Positions 45,404 to 58,967 of a stretch of 64,000 nt of DNA are shown piece by piece. Location of the stretch: assembly GCF_005239225.2 (NCBI RefSeq), contig NC_133287.1, positions 14,303,493 through 14,367,492 of the forward strand, written 5' to 3'. The first letter of the stretch is position 1. Every line of letters starts with the position of its first letter. This DNA is from Populus alba (lineage: Eukaryota > Streptophyta > Magnoliopsida > Malpighiales > Salicaceae). The translations under genes and the position numbers were made by a program. The notes under the pieces were generated by a model that was not told the DNA's origin, made no database searches, and saw only the letters and a program-made list of their open reading frames with translations.

Positions 45404-47019
45404 TGTTTTTTAAAAACATTGTTAAATGATTAAATTACCATTAAAATCAAAATTTCTTTAACTTGCGTCAAGGGGCGTTTTCATCTTTTTATCCTTTTTT
45501 TTATTATTATTACCAAATCTATTTAGGGGTGATTTGATAATTTAATAAACATACATACTATTTTAAAAAAGTAGCTGACACGTGAATGGTGGGCATGCTC
45601 TTTGGATGACCATACCACATTTTCGGTTAGCCAAACACCAACTTACAAGGTAGTGTTGGAATGACTTTGGTGACCTTTTTATGTTTGGATAATGTATATA
45701 GTCAATAGACCTTCAATTTGACGCCAACTACCTTTTATTTTTTTACCTTCTTTTCTTTATTCTCCTCAATATTCACAGTAACTTTCAAATTTTTAAAGCA
45801 TCTCTTTAATTTGTTTTTCTTTCATATTTGATTTATGTTCTTTTCATTATTATTTATTTTATTTGAAATGATTTATAAAATTATAAAGTTATTTAATTCA
45901 TCCTCCAAATTTTCATATGTTAGATTTGATTCCTATTATTTTTGATTGATATATATATTTTTTAATTTGTGATGATTTTTAAAATTATTTATTTTTATCA
46001 TTTCATCATCTTTTAGTTTTTCTTTTCCTTTTAAATTTAATTTTCATTCTTTTAATTATTATTATTTTTTTACTTTGAATTTTTTTTAATTGATATTTTT
46101 TTTTATTTCATCATTGAATATTAAATTGGTTGAGAATTAAGATTCTTAATTAAGTTAGGGTCTAAGATTTAATGGGTTGCAAGTTTGAGATATTAAACTA
46201 AGTTTAGAACATTTGTCTATGTTTGCTTGTTTTTTTTTTTTCTTTTTCTAAAACTTATGTCTTTTTAGTTTCATTCTTTAACATTTATTTAATTGGAGAT
46301 TAGTATCCATTGTTTTATTTATTTGCTTTTTGTAGGATTTTTTTACTGATTTTAAAAATAACCCGAGTTATATCAGATCTTTTAATTTACCATTCTTTGT
46401 TAAATTTACCTTTTTTTTCAAATAAATTTTGTTTTAGAATTAAATTAAACTAATTGATTGGATATAAGTATGAGATGCTAATAATATTTTGTTTGGTTTG
46501 CTTTCTGGGTTGTTTTTTTAGCAGTAGGTGTTGTCTTTTTTGTGTTGTTGTACAACTTTTCATAGCGACATTAGAACCGTCTCGGTGAGCTCTTTTTTAT
46601 AGTGGAGCAGTGTCCACAACAGAGCAAAGGTGAATTCCCAACGAGTTTTCTTTCTTCGCCTCCCGAGTATGATATTAATAATTCATTTTTATATTTAATT
46701 ATTTTTATTTTTATCTTTTTATTTATTGTTGATGTTTTATTTATTGTATTATTAAAATAACTGAATTTATTGAATTTAATAAAGTAAAATAAATGATTCG
46801 GATATTAATTTTATTTTAAAAAAAATGCTGACATAACTTGAATATATATATATATATATAACCGAAGGAACCCGACCCAAGGCCACATGTGTGTGTAACT
46901 GTGCAATGTGTATGACTTGAATTGTCTATCTTCTATCTCTATGTCGGACGAAAATTCCCTAACAAATAACTAGCCTTTTAGTAGAAAGAAGCAATTAATG
47001 GTCCCAACAACATACAATT
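45404..47019. repeat. Tandem duplication, unit 2 (~1616 bp)
   Basis: Almost identical to unit 1. By eye the differences are a few substitutions (for example gacctc/gacctt and ttgaac/ttgaat), one-base length changes in homopolymers, and a much shorter (TA)n tract (about 46841-46860 against about 68 bp). Head-to-tail with no spacer. This is either a very recent duplication or two alleles placed side by side in the assembly. Confidence 0.97.
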
Positions 47020-48006
47020 AATCCAATTTATTAAGAACAGAAGATCATATCCTAATCCCTAAATCCATGGACTAAAATCCACCTATTTAGCATCTAATGC
47101 TCATAGTAATAAATAAATAAATAAATATAGCCATTCACCTACCCAACCTAATGGAACCTCCAAAATCCACCTATTTAATACCTGAATAAATGCTACTACA
47201 ATCCATTATCCATCCATCCGTATAACGCCATAACAGTAATAATAATAATTAGGAAAAACCTCGATTTAGCCATAGATTTACATATTTATTTTCAATCACA
47301 TCCTAAATCTATAAAGTTTGTCTGTTAGGTCCCGGACATTTTTTTTTTAAAATTCCTCAATTAAGTGTTTTTGTTACTAGTAATCAACATGTTCTTCAAT
47401 TTTTTTTTATATATATAAATTGATGCTATTTTAGTGCATAAACAAGCACGACAGCTAGAAGCTTAGAAATATTAATGTTGATTAATCTTTTTATTAAATT
47501 AACATGATTTTAGGATATAAAATTTACAAATTAAACTTAGGTCTTGTTTATTTTAAAAATATTTTTGAAAAAATTAAAATTTTTTATTTTTTTATAAATA
47601 AAAATTTTTTAAAAAAACAACCGCAACTTACACTTTCAAACAGATAGAGTAATAGTGAAAATCAAATTGATAAAAGAACACAAATAAGTTTGGGACCTAA
47701 TTGATAAAGTTTATAGATTTGAGAAGTAATCGAGAATGAGCAAATAAGTTTGTGACTAAATTGAGGTTATCTCTAATAATCCACCACGACATCCATCCTC
47801 ATAACCCTTTTTTCTGCAACGAATATTATTTTTCCTCGTGTCACGGCGAGGATCAAAGTCACCCCTTCTGTCCCTTCAACTCTCCACTTCCCCTTTACCT
47901 AAAAATAAACCCTCCGAAACTCCCCTCCTTACCAGAACCTTAATCACCACTACTACTCCTCTTCCTCTCTGGGTTTCTCTGATAAAACTCAAAAGCAAAA
48001 AGGATA
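47020..48006. other. Upstream region of the family 14 glycosyltransferase gene
   Basis: AT-rich, with a MITE-like fragment at about 47540-47645. From about 47750 composition becomes C-rich on the plus strand, as in plant 5' UTRs (CT-rich tracts, 'cctcttcctctctggg'). No separate gene is likely; short frames there overlap the leader and the start of the real gene. Confidence 0.5.
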
Positions 48007-51000
48007 ATGAAGGGATTGAAGAGTTACTACATGCACTTACGCCACCACCAAAACATGGAAAGAAAATGGATCTTTCCATTAGCAATTGGCTCTCTAGTTT
48101 CTCTCTTCCTTCTCTTCCTTACAACAATTACTACCTCTGACGGCATCTCTGTGTTCCCTTTCTACCGTTCTTTCTCTTCTCTCAGCTCTAAATTTGTTGA
48201 AACAAAGATCCACCCACTACCCATTTCGAATCTTCCTCCACCCCCTCGATTTGCCTACGTAATCTCTGGTTCTGCTGGTGATGCCAACATGTTGAAGAGG
48301 ACTTTACAAGCTCTTTACCATCCCAACAACCAATATGTTGTTCATTTGGACAGGGAATCCTCGACTCAGGAGAGATTAGATCTAAGCAATTTTGTTAAAC
48401 ACCATCCTGTTTTTCTCAGGTTCGGTAATGTAAGAATGATCAGTAAAGCTAATCTTGTTACTTATAGAGGACCCACTATGGTTGCCAATACATTACATGC
48501 TGCTGCTATCTTGTTGAGAGAAGGTGGAGATTGGGATTGGTTTATTAATCTTAGTGCATCTGATTATCCACTTGTTACACAGGATGGTAAGCTTAGTGGC
48601 TCTGATTCTCTTTTTGTAGGTGTGATTTTTTTTTCTTTTTCAAGTTTGGATGATTTTGATGCTGGTTTTTTTTTTTGGTAGATCTGTTGCATACATTTTC
48701 ATCTCTGCCACGGGATCTTAATTTTATTGATCATACAAGTGACATTGGATGGAAAGAGTTAGTATAGTTTCATTCTTGTTGTTTTTGTGATTTTTTAGTC
48801 ATGGGGATTATTAATTGGTTTTTGATGATTCTTTATAGGTTTCAAAGGGCGAAGCCAATAATTATAGATCCCGGGTTGTATATGACAAAGAAAGCTGATG
48901 TTTTTTGGATTACACAGAGGAGGAGTGTCCCAACAGCATTTAAATTATTTACAGGTACATAATTTCTTAATCTTGAATTTAAAGTATGTCACTTTCTACC
49001 TGCTTTGTTAAACTTCCTCTCTTGGATTCTTTAGATGTGGCAAGTGCAAGTTCCTTGGTTGATCTTTGTCTTCAGTACATGATTCAAGATTTCCCTTTTC
49101 TTTTACTGCTTTTTCCACCAGTATTTGGAACGATTTAGTTAGAAACACGGTGTTGTATGATTAGAACATTCCTAAGAGCGAACATGTTCTAAATGCCAGG
49201 ATTTGACATGCAAATTGCTTACTAATGGATCTATAACTGTAAAAAGATGACCTGCTTGCAATCAGCTTTATATCAAATTTGACATAACTAGAAATCCTTC
49301 AATACACCCCTTGTTCAATAACAAGAAGTCCACAGGCACAGGGTATATACATGTCATGAACTCTGAGAGCAGTTGTGCCACTTCTTCCTATCACTTTCAT
49401 TTATAGATTCTGATATAATTTTGTAGCCTTGGTTTATGTGGTATTGACAGTTGTATTACTGCAATAGAGGTCAAGAAGATACTTTCTGTTCAGCCTTGGT
49501 ATTGTAGTTATGGATACTTGTGAAGTGTTTTAATACCTGTTGGCTTAATTTTTGTTTAGTCAGGTTAAAGAAATCTAAATTAGGATCCATGACAAGGATC
49601 GTGGATTTATTGAACCCTCCAGCAAAATCCCTGGTTTTTGGATATATGTTATCCTGAAACTATTTGTTGGATTCTGTTAAAATTTAGCTGCATTTGAAAT
49701 CAGTTTGTTGGTTGGAACTTGAGATGGAACACGGGCTGCCTGATCAGTAATTTGTGTTTTTATTTTTGGATTTCCTTGGACCCAAAGTATGTTGATTGAA
49801 GTGTTTTCCAAAAAGTGTTCATATTTTATCTAAGTGAGTATAGAGATCTGACCTAGAGTCAGCTTCTGTTGCTCAAGACGATTTAGTTAGTAGCTGGAGG
49901 AGCTTTTGCTTGTCCAGCTGTGCCTATTCCACTGTTTTTAGCTGGAGCAACTTCTGGTTTTACAGGCATAGGCTTCTAGGGATCTTTCTATTTTTAAGCA
50001 CAGAGGGAAACAGGGGTGTGGCTATAAAGATGCTATTTATTGATGGAGTAAGGGAAGAGAAGGGTAAGCATAGGCATTTAGAAAGATTGACTACTCTTCT
50101 TTAGGTTAGGCCATCTTTGGATATCTATATTATAGAACACAAGCTAGGAAGACCTGGAATGTTTTGATATTTCTAATTTTCAACTGGTATTTCATGGAAC
50201 AAAGAAATAATGATACTGGCATCTGTAGTGCCTTAGCAAATGGAAGCACTTCTAGTGAGCCGAGGTCAAGTAGTTTCCAAACAATATGCAACTGTCTCTT
50301 AAATGTTTGTTTTACATGAGTGAGAGCACAATTTGCAGTCTTAAGTGCAGTATTTTATTTATTTATTTTTATTTTGGTAATAGAACAGCTCTCTTCTTCA
50401 TCTTGTATATTATTCTAATAGCCTACAGAAGTGCTGCTGAGGTCTTTTTTTCCTTTGTCAGAAGATGGAAAGAATATGTGGAAATATAGACCACAGGGCT
50501 GTAGACTATGATGACGACACCAGTTTGGTTCTACATTGTTGATACTAAACAGAACCTACTATTGTTGACCCTGAGCTATGTAACACACTACATTCAATAT
50601 TTGATGCACAGCAAACCGTTGTTTGATTTCTTGGGGCGCCAGAGTGTGCAAGTATTTTTCATCTAGCGTCTGTCTTCTATATCACAACTGAATTGCTCAC
50701 GTGATGGTTTAAAGTTTGCACATGATTCCCTTTATTGAATTTAATGTCAGCATGATAGTAATTGCTTAGATGGGCCCTGATATAATTGAGTTTCTGCTTT
50801 CTGCTTTAGGTTCTGCCTGGATGGCACTATCTCGTCCTTTTATTGATTACACCATATGGGGATGGGATAATATACCTCGAACTGTACTGATGTACTATGC
50901 GAACTTTATATCTTCCCCTGAAGGTTACTTCCACACTGTCATTTGCAATTCTCCACAATTTCTCAATACTACTGTGAATAGCGATCTGCATTTTATATCT

Positions 51001-51324
51001 TGGGACAACCCTCCTAAGCAGCATCCACACCACCTCAACGTTGCTGACATGCAAAGGATGATTGAGAGCAATGCTCCATTTGCTAGAAAGTTCCCCCATG
51101 AAGATCCAGTGCTTGACAAAATTGATTCTGAGCTCTTGTCTCGTGGTCCAGGCATGTTTACTCCTGGTGGTTGGTGCATAGGAAGTAGGGAGAATGGAAC
51201 TGATCCATGCTCTGCTATTGGTAATACAACTGTCCTGAGACCTGGCCCTGGAGCTAAAAGGTTGCAGTCATTGATCAGCTCTCTGCTATCAAATGAAAAT
51301 TTCCAACCAAGGCAGTGCAAGTAA
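48007..51324 (+). CDS. GLCAT14: Family 14 glycosyltransferase (GlcAT14-like), four exons
   Basis: Exons 48007-48586, 48682-48757, 48839-48954 and 50810-51324 join in phase to give 428 residues. This is the usual length for plant GT14 (core-2/I-branching domain) enzymes. Residues 1-20 are short and basic, 21-41 form a single membrane anchor, then a Pro-rich stem and the catalytic domain from about 81: 'RFAYVISGSAGD', 'QYVVHLDRESS', 'DWDWFINLSASDYPL', 'FIDHTSDIGWKE', 'PIIIDPGLY', 'LHFISWDNPPKQHP'. It is a type II Golgi membrane protein. Characterised Arabidopsis relatives (GlcAT14A-C) add glucuronic acid to beta-galactans of arabinogalactan proteins, so that is the likely role (family inference). 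Intron 3 is long (1855 bp). No defect was seen. Confidence 0.95.
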
Positions 51325-53239
51325 CGTATATGTAAAGCAAAGGTATATTTGTGATACCATGGGGTTACTTTCTTGGGAAGAGCGGAGACTCTGATTCAGG
51401 TAATATGTATTGCCTTAGCAGGATGAAAGAAATGCGGAGGCATGCTCAGTCTCTCTTATAGAATGATAGTGGCAGAATGAATTGTGTGGAGGATATGTCA
51501 ATTATAGAGCTGGGATTACTTTAACGCAGTAGTATCATGGTATAGATGACGACTCATCCTTGTGACCAGGCAGCCCAATTTTCTTGTTTTTTTGCCATTT
51601 CTTAACATCTGTATCTTCCATGATTGGATCACTCATTATCTTTATATCTTGTGCTGGATTGATGATGAGATCGAAGCACATTTGTCAAAATTAATGTTAG
51701 AAAAGAGGAGGGGGAATTCCTTGGAATTTTACGGTATGATTCCTTGTATCAAACTGCTTTACGTGTAACAGCTACAATTCGGTGCATATCGGGAAGGAAA
51801 ACTCTTGAAATCTTTTGTTGCCTTCTTCACTGATTCATATTGGAAGGATTGAATATGATAAATGCGAAAGGACGGGAGGGATCCCTCCAATTCTTTCTTT
51901 CTTTAAATCTTTATCCTTCTTGCCAAATAAACACACATTCAATCCCTCATTGTCAATCTTTCCCCTTTTATCCACAATTCCCTCCTTTTCTACTGCCAAA
52001 CAAAATAAAAAAAAATAATAATAATATTATAGTACATATAATGTATAATGTTCTTAAAAAATAATTTTTAATTAAAAATATATTAAAATAATAATTTTTT
52101 ATTTTTAACATTAGCATATTAACATCATAAAAATATAATTAAAAATATTAATTTTAAGAAAACAAACACAATCAAATAAATAAACAAACAATATTTCCCT
52201 TTTCTAAGTGCAACCAACTATTTTACTTGGTTTCAAAAGCTTTTCTCCTCGATGAAGTTATGCTTTTGGGTTTTACATTTTTGTATGTTCTCCTACTTGG
52301 TACATATTTATGATTATTTTAAAAATCTAAATAATAACAAAAATACATAGCTTTTTTTACTATAAATTTAAATAATTACAATTCTTATAAGAATTCTATC
52401 ATCATACATTCTAATGATATTGAGTTATTTATATACCTTATTATTCTATTATGTATCTTAACAATGCATAAGAATTAAAGTATCCAATAGAGAGTATATT
52501 CAATTTATTAATAAAATATACACCCAATTCACACAAATATAGTATGTTAATACTATACATAAATATGCAATTAAGTAATGCTTAAATAATACAATATTTA
52601 TTTGATAAATAAATATGTATAAAATCACCATGAATAGAAATCATAAAATTACCTACCATTTAACTATAAGACAAGGGGTCTATTAATGTGTATTTAACAT
52701 ACATTTAGTGGTCCACCTAGAAAACTTTTTAAGCAGGGCAATTTTATTTTTGATAAATTAGAATATTAATTAACAAGCTAAGGTGTCTGTGTGGATGAAT
52801 GTGATCATAAATATTTTGAACTCGTTTTACTTGCTTTTTTTGAAAAATCCAAAAACAAATAGAAAACAACAACAAAAATATATTTTTGATGCATTGAGTG
52901 GTTTTAGTATTTTCAACATATTTTTAAGAGAGTTAAAAATTTAAAAAATCTACTTTCGATGTGTTTGATTTTTAACATGCTCATTTCAAAATCATTGATC
53001 AATTTTATTGAGTTGATATTGACATTGTTTTTTTTCTTTCAAAATTATCAAAATATAAAAAAAATAATAAGAAAATTAAAAAACAAAAATATTTGAACAT
53101 GGGGACTGAAAGTGCAAAAAGAAAAAAAAGAACAAGAAAAATGAGGGATCAAATTTTTTTTAGTTGTTTGGGTACTAAGCAATTTGGAGGAAAGGACAAG
53201 TTTGTTTTGCCTATAAATAGATGGTTGTTCCACACATAA
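51325..53239. other. 3' flank of the glycosyltransferase gene and AT-rich spacer
   Basis: The first about 450 bases are plausible 3' UTR. The remainder is AT-rich; around 51880-52170 the T/C-rich then A-rich sequence is MITE-like. No gene was recognised. Confidence 0.45.
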
Positions 53240-55629
53240 AAAAAGAAAAAAAAAAAAAAGAACATGACCCTTCTACAAGCTCACAATCTCTAGATGTATC
53301 CATCCATAAAAATAAATATAAAAGATAAAGCCTCATCTTCTAACATAGAGCCTCCCTTATATAAATTAAAAACCAATCTCCCTTATCTACTAGCCTCTTA
53401 TCCTTCTCTACCAGTGACCTAAGCCACAATCCATCACACTCTTATAAAGTAGAAAAACCATTTCTCACAAGCTCTAGTTTTGACTTCCAAAACCAGCAAC
53501 CATCACTCATCACAATGAGTGGCAATGCCACCAGCCAACCTCATTTCCAAAACTATTAATTGGCTATTAAAGCATCAACCCTTTCAACTCATAGCTTTCT
53601 TTTCTCGATCAACACAACCCCTTTTCCTCCCACTAACCGTCATGAGATCCAATCACTATTAGCAAAACCAACTTGAGATTTTATTTTCTAAAAAAAAAGA
53701 GAACATGATGGCCTCCATTCTTTCCCTTTTTTATTGCTAATGATGACAATGACAGCACCAACACTTATCGATAACATGTGACCCTCAAGCTCCTCCATTA
53801 AACTCATTTCTCTCCCAGTAGTCCACAACCATCATGAGCTATAACACATAATCGTCATCAACCATCCAAACTTATTCATGATAGAGCTATAATAGTCCTC
53901 TTCCTCTTTTCCAGTACATACACAGACTCATTAAGCTTATGACCTCAACTCCCCTCTCACTAATAACGAATCGAGAGGAAGAAGAAAATAAAGACGATTG
54001 TGTTGTATATTTTTTTTGCTTTTACAAGACACAGTAAGAATCATCGCCAATACAAGGAGTAAGAAGATGGGAAACCTTTCCAGATTCACCCATTCTTTTG
54101 GTTTTGTCTACGACAGCGGCACGTGGAGACCACGTACCATCATTGTTCCTATGTTTCCAACCTTAATTTTAGTATACTCCAGACACATCAAACATCTTGA
54201 AAGGTCAATCCATAACCTCAACTAATGTTTTGGATAAATTGATAAAATATGGTTTTTAGGACAATCTTATAGTTGTGTATAAATTTTGGACTATTTGAAC
54301 ATTATTTGATTTGAATTGACATATGTTTTTTAATTTGGTAATTTGTGTTGGATTGAGGGTTTTATTTTTAAGGATGTGATTGGTATTTAAACATTACATA
54401 TTGATTTTTGGATTGTGATTGAATTCATGTTAATTTGAGTATTGATTATTTATTCATCGATTATGTTTGGTTTGGTGTTGAGTCGTTTGAGTTAGTATGT
54501 GATTTGAACGAAGTTTGTGAAATTAATAAGATTTATGTAGATTTTTTTAATGTTGCTTGATTTTAAGTTGATGAGTGATAATTCATCTTGAGTTGATATC
54601 ATGTTTAAATGGCTTGATAAAAACACTTTATTTGTATTTTTCCAAACATGGCCTTGGTCTAGTTTTGATAAACTTTCTAATTTTTGGAAGATTATCTTGC
54701 AATTAATTGCGAGTTCCCTACATTTTTATCTCCATATATTTAATATTTGAAATTATTACCTACACACAAGGTACTTTTTTAGTATTATATAAACCAGTTT
54801 CCTTCCACAAAAACAACAATAAAAAATCTTTCTTTTTTTCTTTCAGAAATCAAATTTTATTTTAAATTGTATATGACCAAATCTCTCAAAAATAAAAAAT
54901 AAATCATATTTTAATAAATAATAAAAATAAAAATATCAAGGCATTGCTTAGTTTTTTTTTTTTTTTTTTATAAAAAAAAATACTTTTTTGATATTCTTAC
55001 ATGCATTTTTGGATTTAATAATCAGTTTATTAAATTCATGAGAACTTGGCCTACATTTCAAACACACCAAAAAATTTATGTTTTTAATATACAAGATTAT
55101 AAACTTATACATAAGATATATTACTGATATTAAATAAAAATAAACTTTATTTTATTTGACATTAGAACAATTAGGTTTTAACCTGATAAGATAATGACCT
55201 CTTTATTGAAGATGAATTTTCTTAAACCTTAGACAAATCAATTATTAGAAAATACAACATCATTTTAGTTTATCAGACAAATAAAATTGTAGCTTACCTT
55301 AGGTAAGGTGTATTAGGGGTGATATATCCTCTCTATACACAACCAGTCTTTTTATCTAGATTCTGAAACCAGTTAGAGTTTTTAGTGACTAAAATACTAG
55401 GTGGCGACTCCATCCTTTTTTTACTAATAAGAAATAAGAATTATTTGTTCTTTTCCCATCACCAGAGAGATCCTGACCCAAGAGGATAATCATCGAGACG
55501 TTGCACATGTACAACATTATATAAAAAAATCAATAAATGAAGAATTATTTGTATTTAGTTTTGATTTTAAAAAAATAAAAATGGCACCAAGTTTTGATAG
55601 TAGTTTCAAAAGTTTACAAACTCTGGATT
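53240..55629. other. Probable LTR-retrotransposon debris
   Basis: About 53260-54230 is unusually C/A-rich for this window and lacks a coherent reading frame. Near 55400 the phrase 'taggtggcgactcc', followed by 'gagacgttgcacatg' near 55495, resembles non-coding parts of plant gypsy elements, as I recall them. No LTR pair, primer site or protein motif was found, so the assignment is weak. Confidence 0.3.
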
Positions 55630-56490
55630 CAGGTCAGGATTAAGCTTGAAGCACCAGGGAGTCGGTATAGGGTGATTGAGATTTGAGTTGGGACTAATGT
55701 TGAAGTCTGAGATGCTTAAGTTTAGGCTAAGATTGGATTTGAGGTGTGTGAAGTTTAGGCCAAGAACTATGTTAAGAGCCTAAAAGTTAGTTCAAGATTG
55801 GATCTAAGGCTTCTAGGTTCAAACCAAGACTTGGTTTAAGGCACCTAGAGTCAGTTTGAGACTAGGCCCAAGTTCAAGTTAGACCAATTTGAAATTCTTA
55901 GGAGTTAGTTGGGACCTTTGTCTAGAGCACTTGATTTTCAAGTTGAGATCAATGTCTAAGTTTGGGGCATTAGGGTTTGGATTAGAACCTAGTATGGATG
56001 CTCGAGGTACAACGAGTCCAAGGCACCCTGGGAGTTAGTTTGGAACAAGGTCCAAGGCTTATGATGTTTAGCTAAGACCTAATTGGAGAACTTAATATTT
56101 GGGCCAAGAGTAGAGTTTATGTAGGGGCAAGGTTTGAGACTTCCAGAAGTTAGTCTAAAACTAAGATGAGACCAAGTTTGGGTTACCCAATGTTTAGGCT
56201 AGAGCAAATTATGAGGAGCTTCGGAACTAGGTGTATGAAGCACAAGGGTTGAGCCAAGATCGATTCGAAACATCCAGCGTTTAGGACATTAACATGGTTA
56301 AAGTGCTCAGGGTATAAACTAGGATAGGGTTGGGGGCGTATAGAGTCAAGTTCAAATGTTAAGCTCATAACCCCAAGGACTAAGTTAAGATCAATATGAG
56401 CATTGAAGTGTTGGGTTGAGGTTGGTTAGATACAAAGCACCTAAGTATTGAGCCTAGATTGTCCAAAGACTAGTCTTAATAACTCAAGTA
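55630..56490 (+). repeat. Decayed minisatellite, unit about 32 bp
   Basis: The plus strand repeats a degenerate phrase of 30-35 bases. The approximate consensus is 'aagtttaggccaagactagg' followed by 'tttaaggcacct'. Examples: 'aagtttaggctaagattgg' (55731), 'aagtttaggccaagaac' (55750), 'aggttcaaaccaagacttgg' (about 55818), 'gggagttagtttggaac' (56029). Roughly 25 units fit in 860 bp, none identical. The plus strand is rich in G and A. It is non-coding; the one frame spanning part of it (56183-56368, minus) has no domain. Confidence 0.7.
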
Positions 56491-57824
56491 TCCAATTCAA
56501 TCCAAGTGCTTTTTTTTTTTTGAAGCCAATCAAACAAGTTTTCATTTTTTAAAAAAAATAGAATTGATATGAAATTGCCTTTAATTATTTTGACAAAGTG
56601 TAATTTGAATTAAAAATAAAATAAAATAATTATGTTTACTCCCCTAAAAACCAAGCATGCATTTTTTTTTAATAATTTACTAATGACTTAATAATTAAAT
56701 TTTATCAATTTATTCTTTAAATTCATTTAAGAAGTGTGTGTAATATATATATAAAAAAACATAAGAAAAACAAAACATAATCAAAGAGTTAAGCAAAGAA
56801 AATGATAAATGGAAGAATAGGTAATTATATTTAGATGTATTAAATAAAAATTAATATAATACTTTTATAATCTCTTAAATTTTGAAGAACAAATACCATA
56901 CTACGTTTGTATAACTATCTCAAAATATAATATTGAAAACATATATAATTGAGTTTGGAAATTCACATTTTCAAGTTCATTACTTAAAAGGAAGTTTGTA
57001 AATTTTTGTGTAACCATCCATTATAAATTCCATAATTTTCTACTTTAGAATAAGAAACTTGGAAGCTAAACATCCTTGGTTAGTTTCAATAATATTTCAA
57101 CAATATTAGTTAATTTGGAAGCTAAACGTTCATGGTTAATGTCATAACCTATTTTTGGGTTATTTCCCACATTTTACCCTTTTTTCCTTTTAAAATAAAA
57201 AATAAAAAATAAATAATAATAACAAGAAGATTGACGATATGATAAAAGCAGGTTGAGGAGGATTTCAAATATAGAGAAACATCAAGCTATAATTTTGATT
57301 GAATTAGAAGTTTAATTATGCTTCGTTGTACATAAGACTAGAGAGACAATGCAAATTTAAGATTAAGATTAAATTATTATTAGATAAATCTACATACAAA
57401 TTAAGACCAGAGACAATTAGAATTTTAATAGGCCAATATGATTTAATCATAAGCCAAATTAAATGTTTAATTATGTTTAAGAATTAATTTGGGTTACATT
57501 AAATGATTTAATTAAGTGTAAGAACTTAATTATACTTTAAATGAGTCAAATTAATTATATTAAGTTTGTATGAATTACTAGGCTATAATATATGGATAGA
57601 AAATTCAAGATGTCTAGTTTCCATACCAACTAGATTCTCAATATAATTGCATCTATAGCTTTTGATATGGCTTTAACAGCACATGAAAGCCTAGCTTGAC
57701 ATATTTGCAATTTTTTAACCCAAACATCACAAATAAGCCTAATCAAGTTGTTTTGGATCTTATTAGTTTTAGACTTTCTAATTGGTCTAATTAATACCTC
57801 TAATGGATAATTTGGTGATGTTCA
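56491..57824. other. AT-rich intergenic sequence
   Basis: No gene was seen. 'ggaagctaaacatcc' and 'ggaagctaaacgttc' (about 57061 and 57118) form a small local repeat. From about 57170 the sequence ('taacctatttttgggttatt') could be part of a retrotransposon, without proof. Confidence 0.4.
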
Positions 57825-58937
57825 TTAATTCTCATCATTCCCCATCTCTTCAAAAGAATTCATCATTGAATCAATAATAGGAACACCATTTATAGATAAT
57901 ATGTTCTTATAATCCTGCAAAAAAGAAATAGAAACACTATTTTACGTAGGCTTGTTAGTAGAAAGAACATTATCAACAACACTTTTTCTTACATAAAACC
58001 TCCCATACTTTTTTTGTTTTTCCCCTAACACTATCTTTTTTCTTAATAAGGGGTCCTTGTTCTCTTTCTCTCCTCTTCACCAGCTTATAATTATCTCTCA
58101 TTTCAGCCAACTTATTGTTTTCTCTCATCTTAAGTTTCTCATCCAAAAAACCATTTTCTCTCATCCTAAAGCTATCTAATAAACTCTCACATTGTTCCAT
58201 AAGAACAATTGAAAGATTTATTACATTATGGTCATTAGCTAGTACAACTTGTATGTGCTCTAAATGTAACAAACTCTTATTATTGTCTTTATCATATTCA
58301 CCTAAGCTTTCCTAATTCATATCGCAATGATTGATTTCATAATCATTATTCTTGATATCCTTTTCAATTGTGTTGGTTATTTCACTTCTATTATCTAGTA
58401 AAAGAACTTTAGAATTATCACAAATCTTAGAACTTGGCTCTTATTTTGCATTGTAATCTCTAACTTTATAAACATCATTGTTCATCTCTTCCTGAATTTC
58501 ATGCTTAAATTTCCTTTTCTCCTTTAGTGAATGAGCTAGGTTTTGACATTAAATAATTATTGTATCAATATTTTTCTAGAAACTCTTTTCCATTCTCTTT
58601 TACAACAAATCATAAGAATATAATAAGCTTTCATCCTTCCCACTCTTAGTTTTAAAATTTGGCTGCTTTGAATCACCATATCATCATTTTGAGTCTTTTT
58701 AGCATTGATTTGCAGCTTTCCATTTAGTAAATAGTTTATTCTTTTAATCAGCATTGTAAATTGTTCATCCCTGCTCACCTTGATGAATCTCATACAATAA
58801 AATTTATCGTTAGCATTCATAGCTTGGAACCTCAATTTCTCTTGTCTCCTTGCATTAGAAACCCTTTGGGATCGTCTTTCTTGCGAATTAGCAATCATCA
58901 CATCTTGTTTATCCATCATGTTAGAAAATCTCACCAA
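57825..58937 (-). pseudogene. Unrecognised spliced ORF cluster, possible gene or gene relic
   Basis: On the minus strand there are open stretches of 58557-58937 (126 codons, basic, with an ATG at 58919) and 57973-58272 (99 codons, Lys/Arg/Glu-rich, heptad-like, possibly coiled coil). After a good acceptor (TTTTTTGCAG/GATTATAAG) comes a 30-codon terminal segment, 57825-57914, ending in an acidic tail and TAA. The same strand and order suggest one multi-exon gene, but the joins between the first two stretches are not clear and neither shows a known domain. A second copy of the 3' end sequence lies at about 58968-59032, so part of the locus has been duplicated. It could equally be a transposon-borne protein. 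Confidence 0.35.
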
Positions 58938-58967
58938 ACCTCACATCCATCCTTTTAGTTTTAGACA

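Noticed and set aside
49910..50489. Frames of 64 and 67 codons inside intron 3 of the glycosyltransferase gene
   Set aside because: No domain, and the flanking exons join in phase across the intron, so these are chance frames.
50827..51320. Antisense frames of 90 and 131 codons opposite the last glycosyltransferase exon
   Set aside because: Shadows of a strongly conserved coding exon; no homology of their own.
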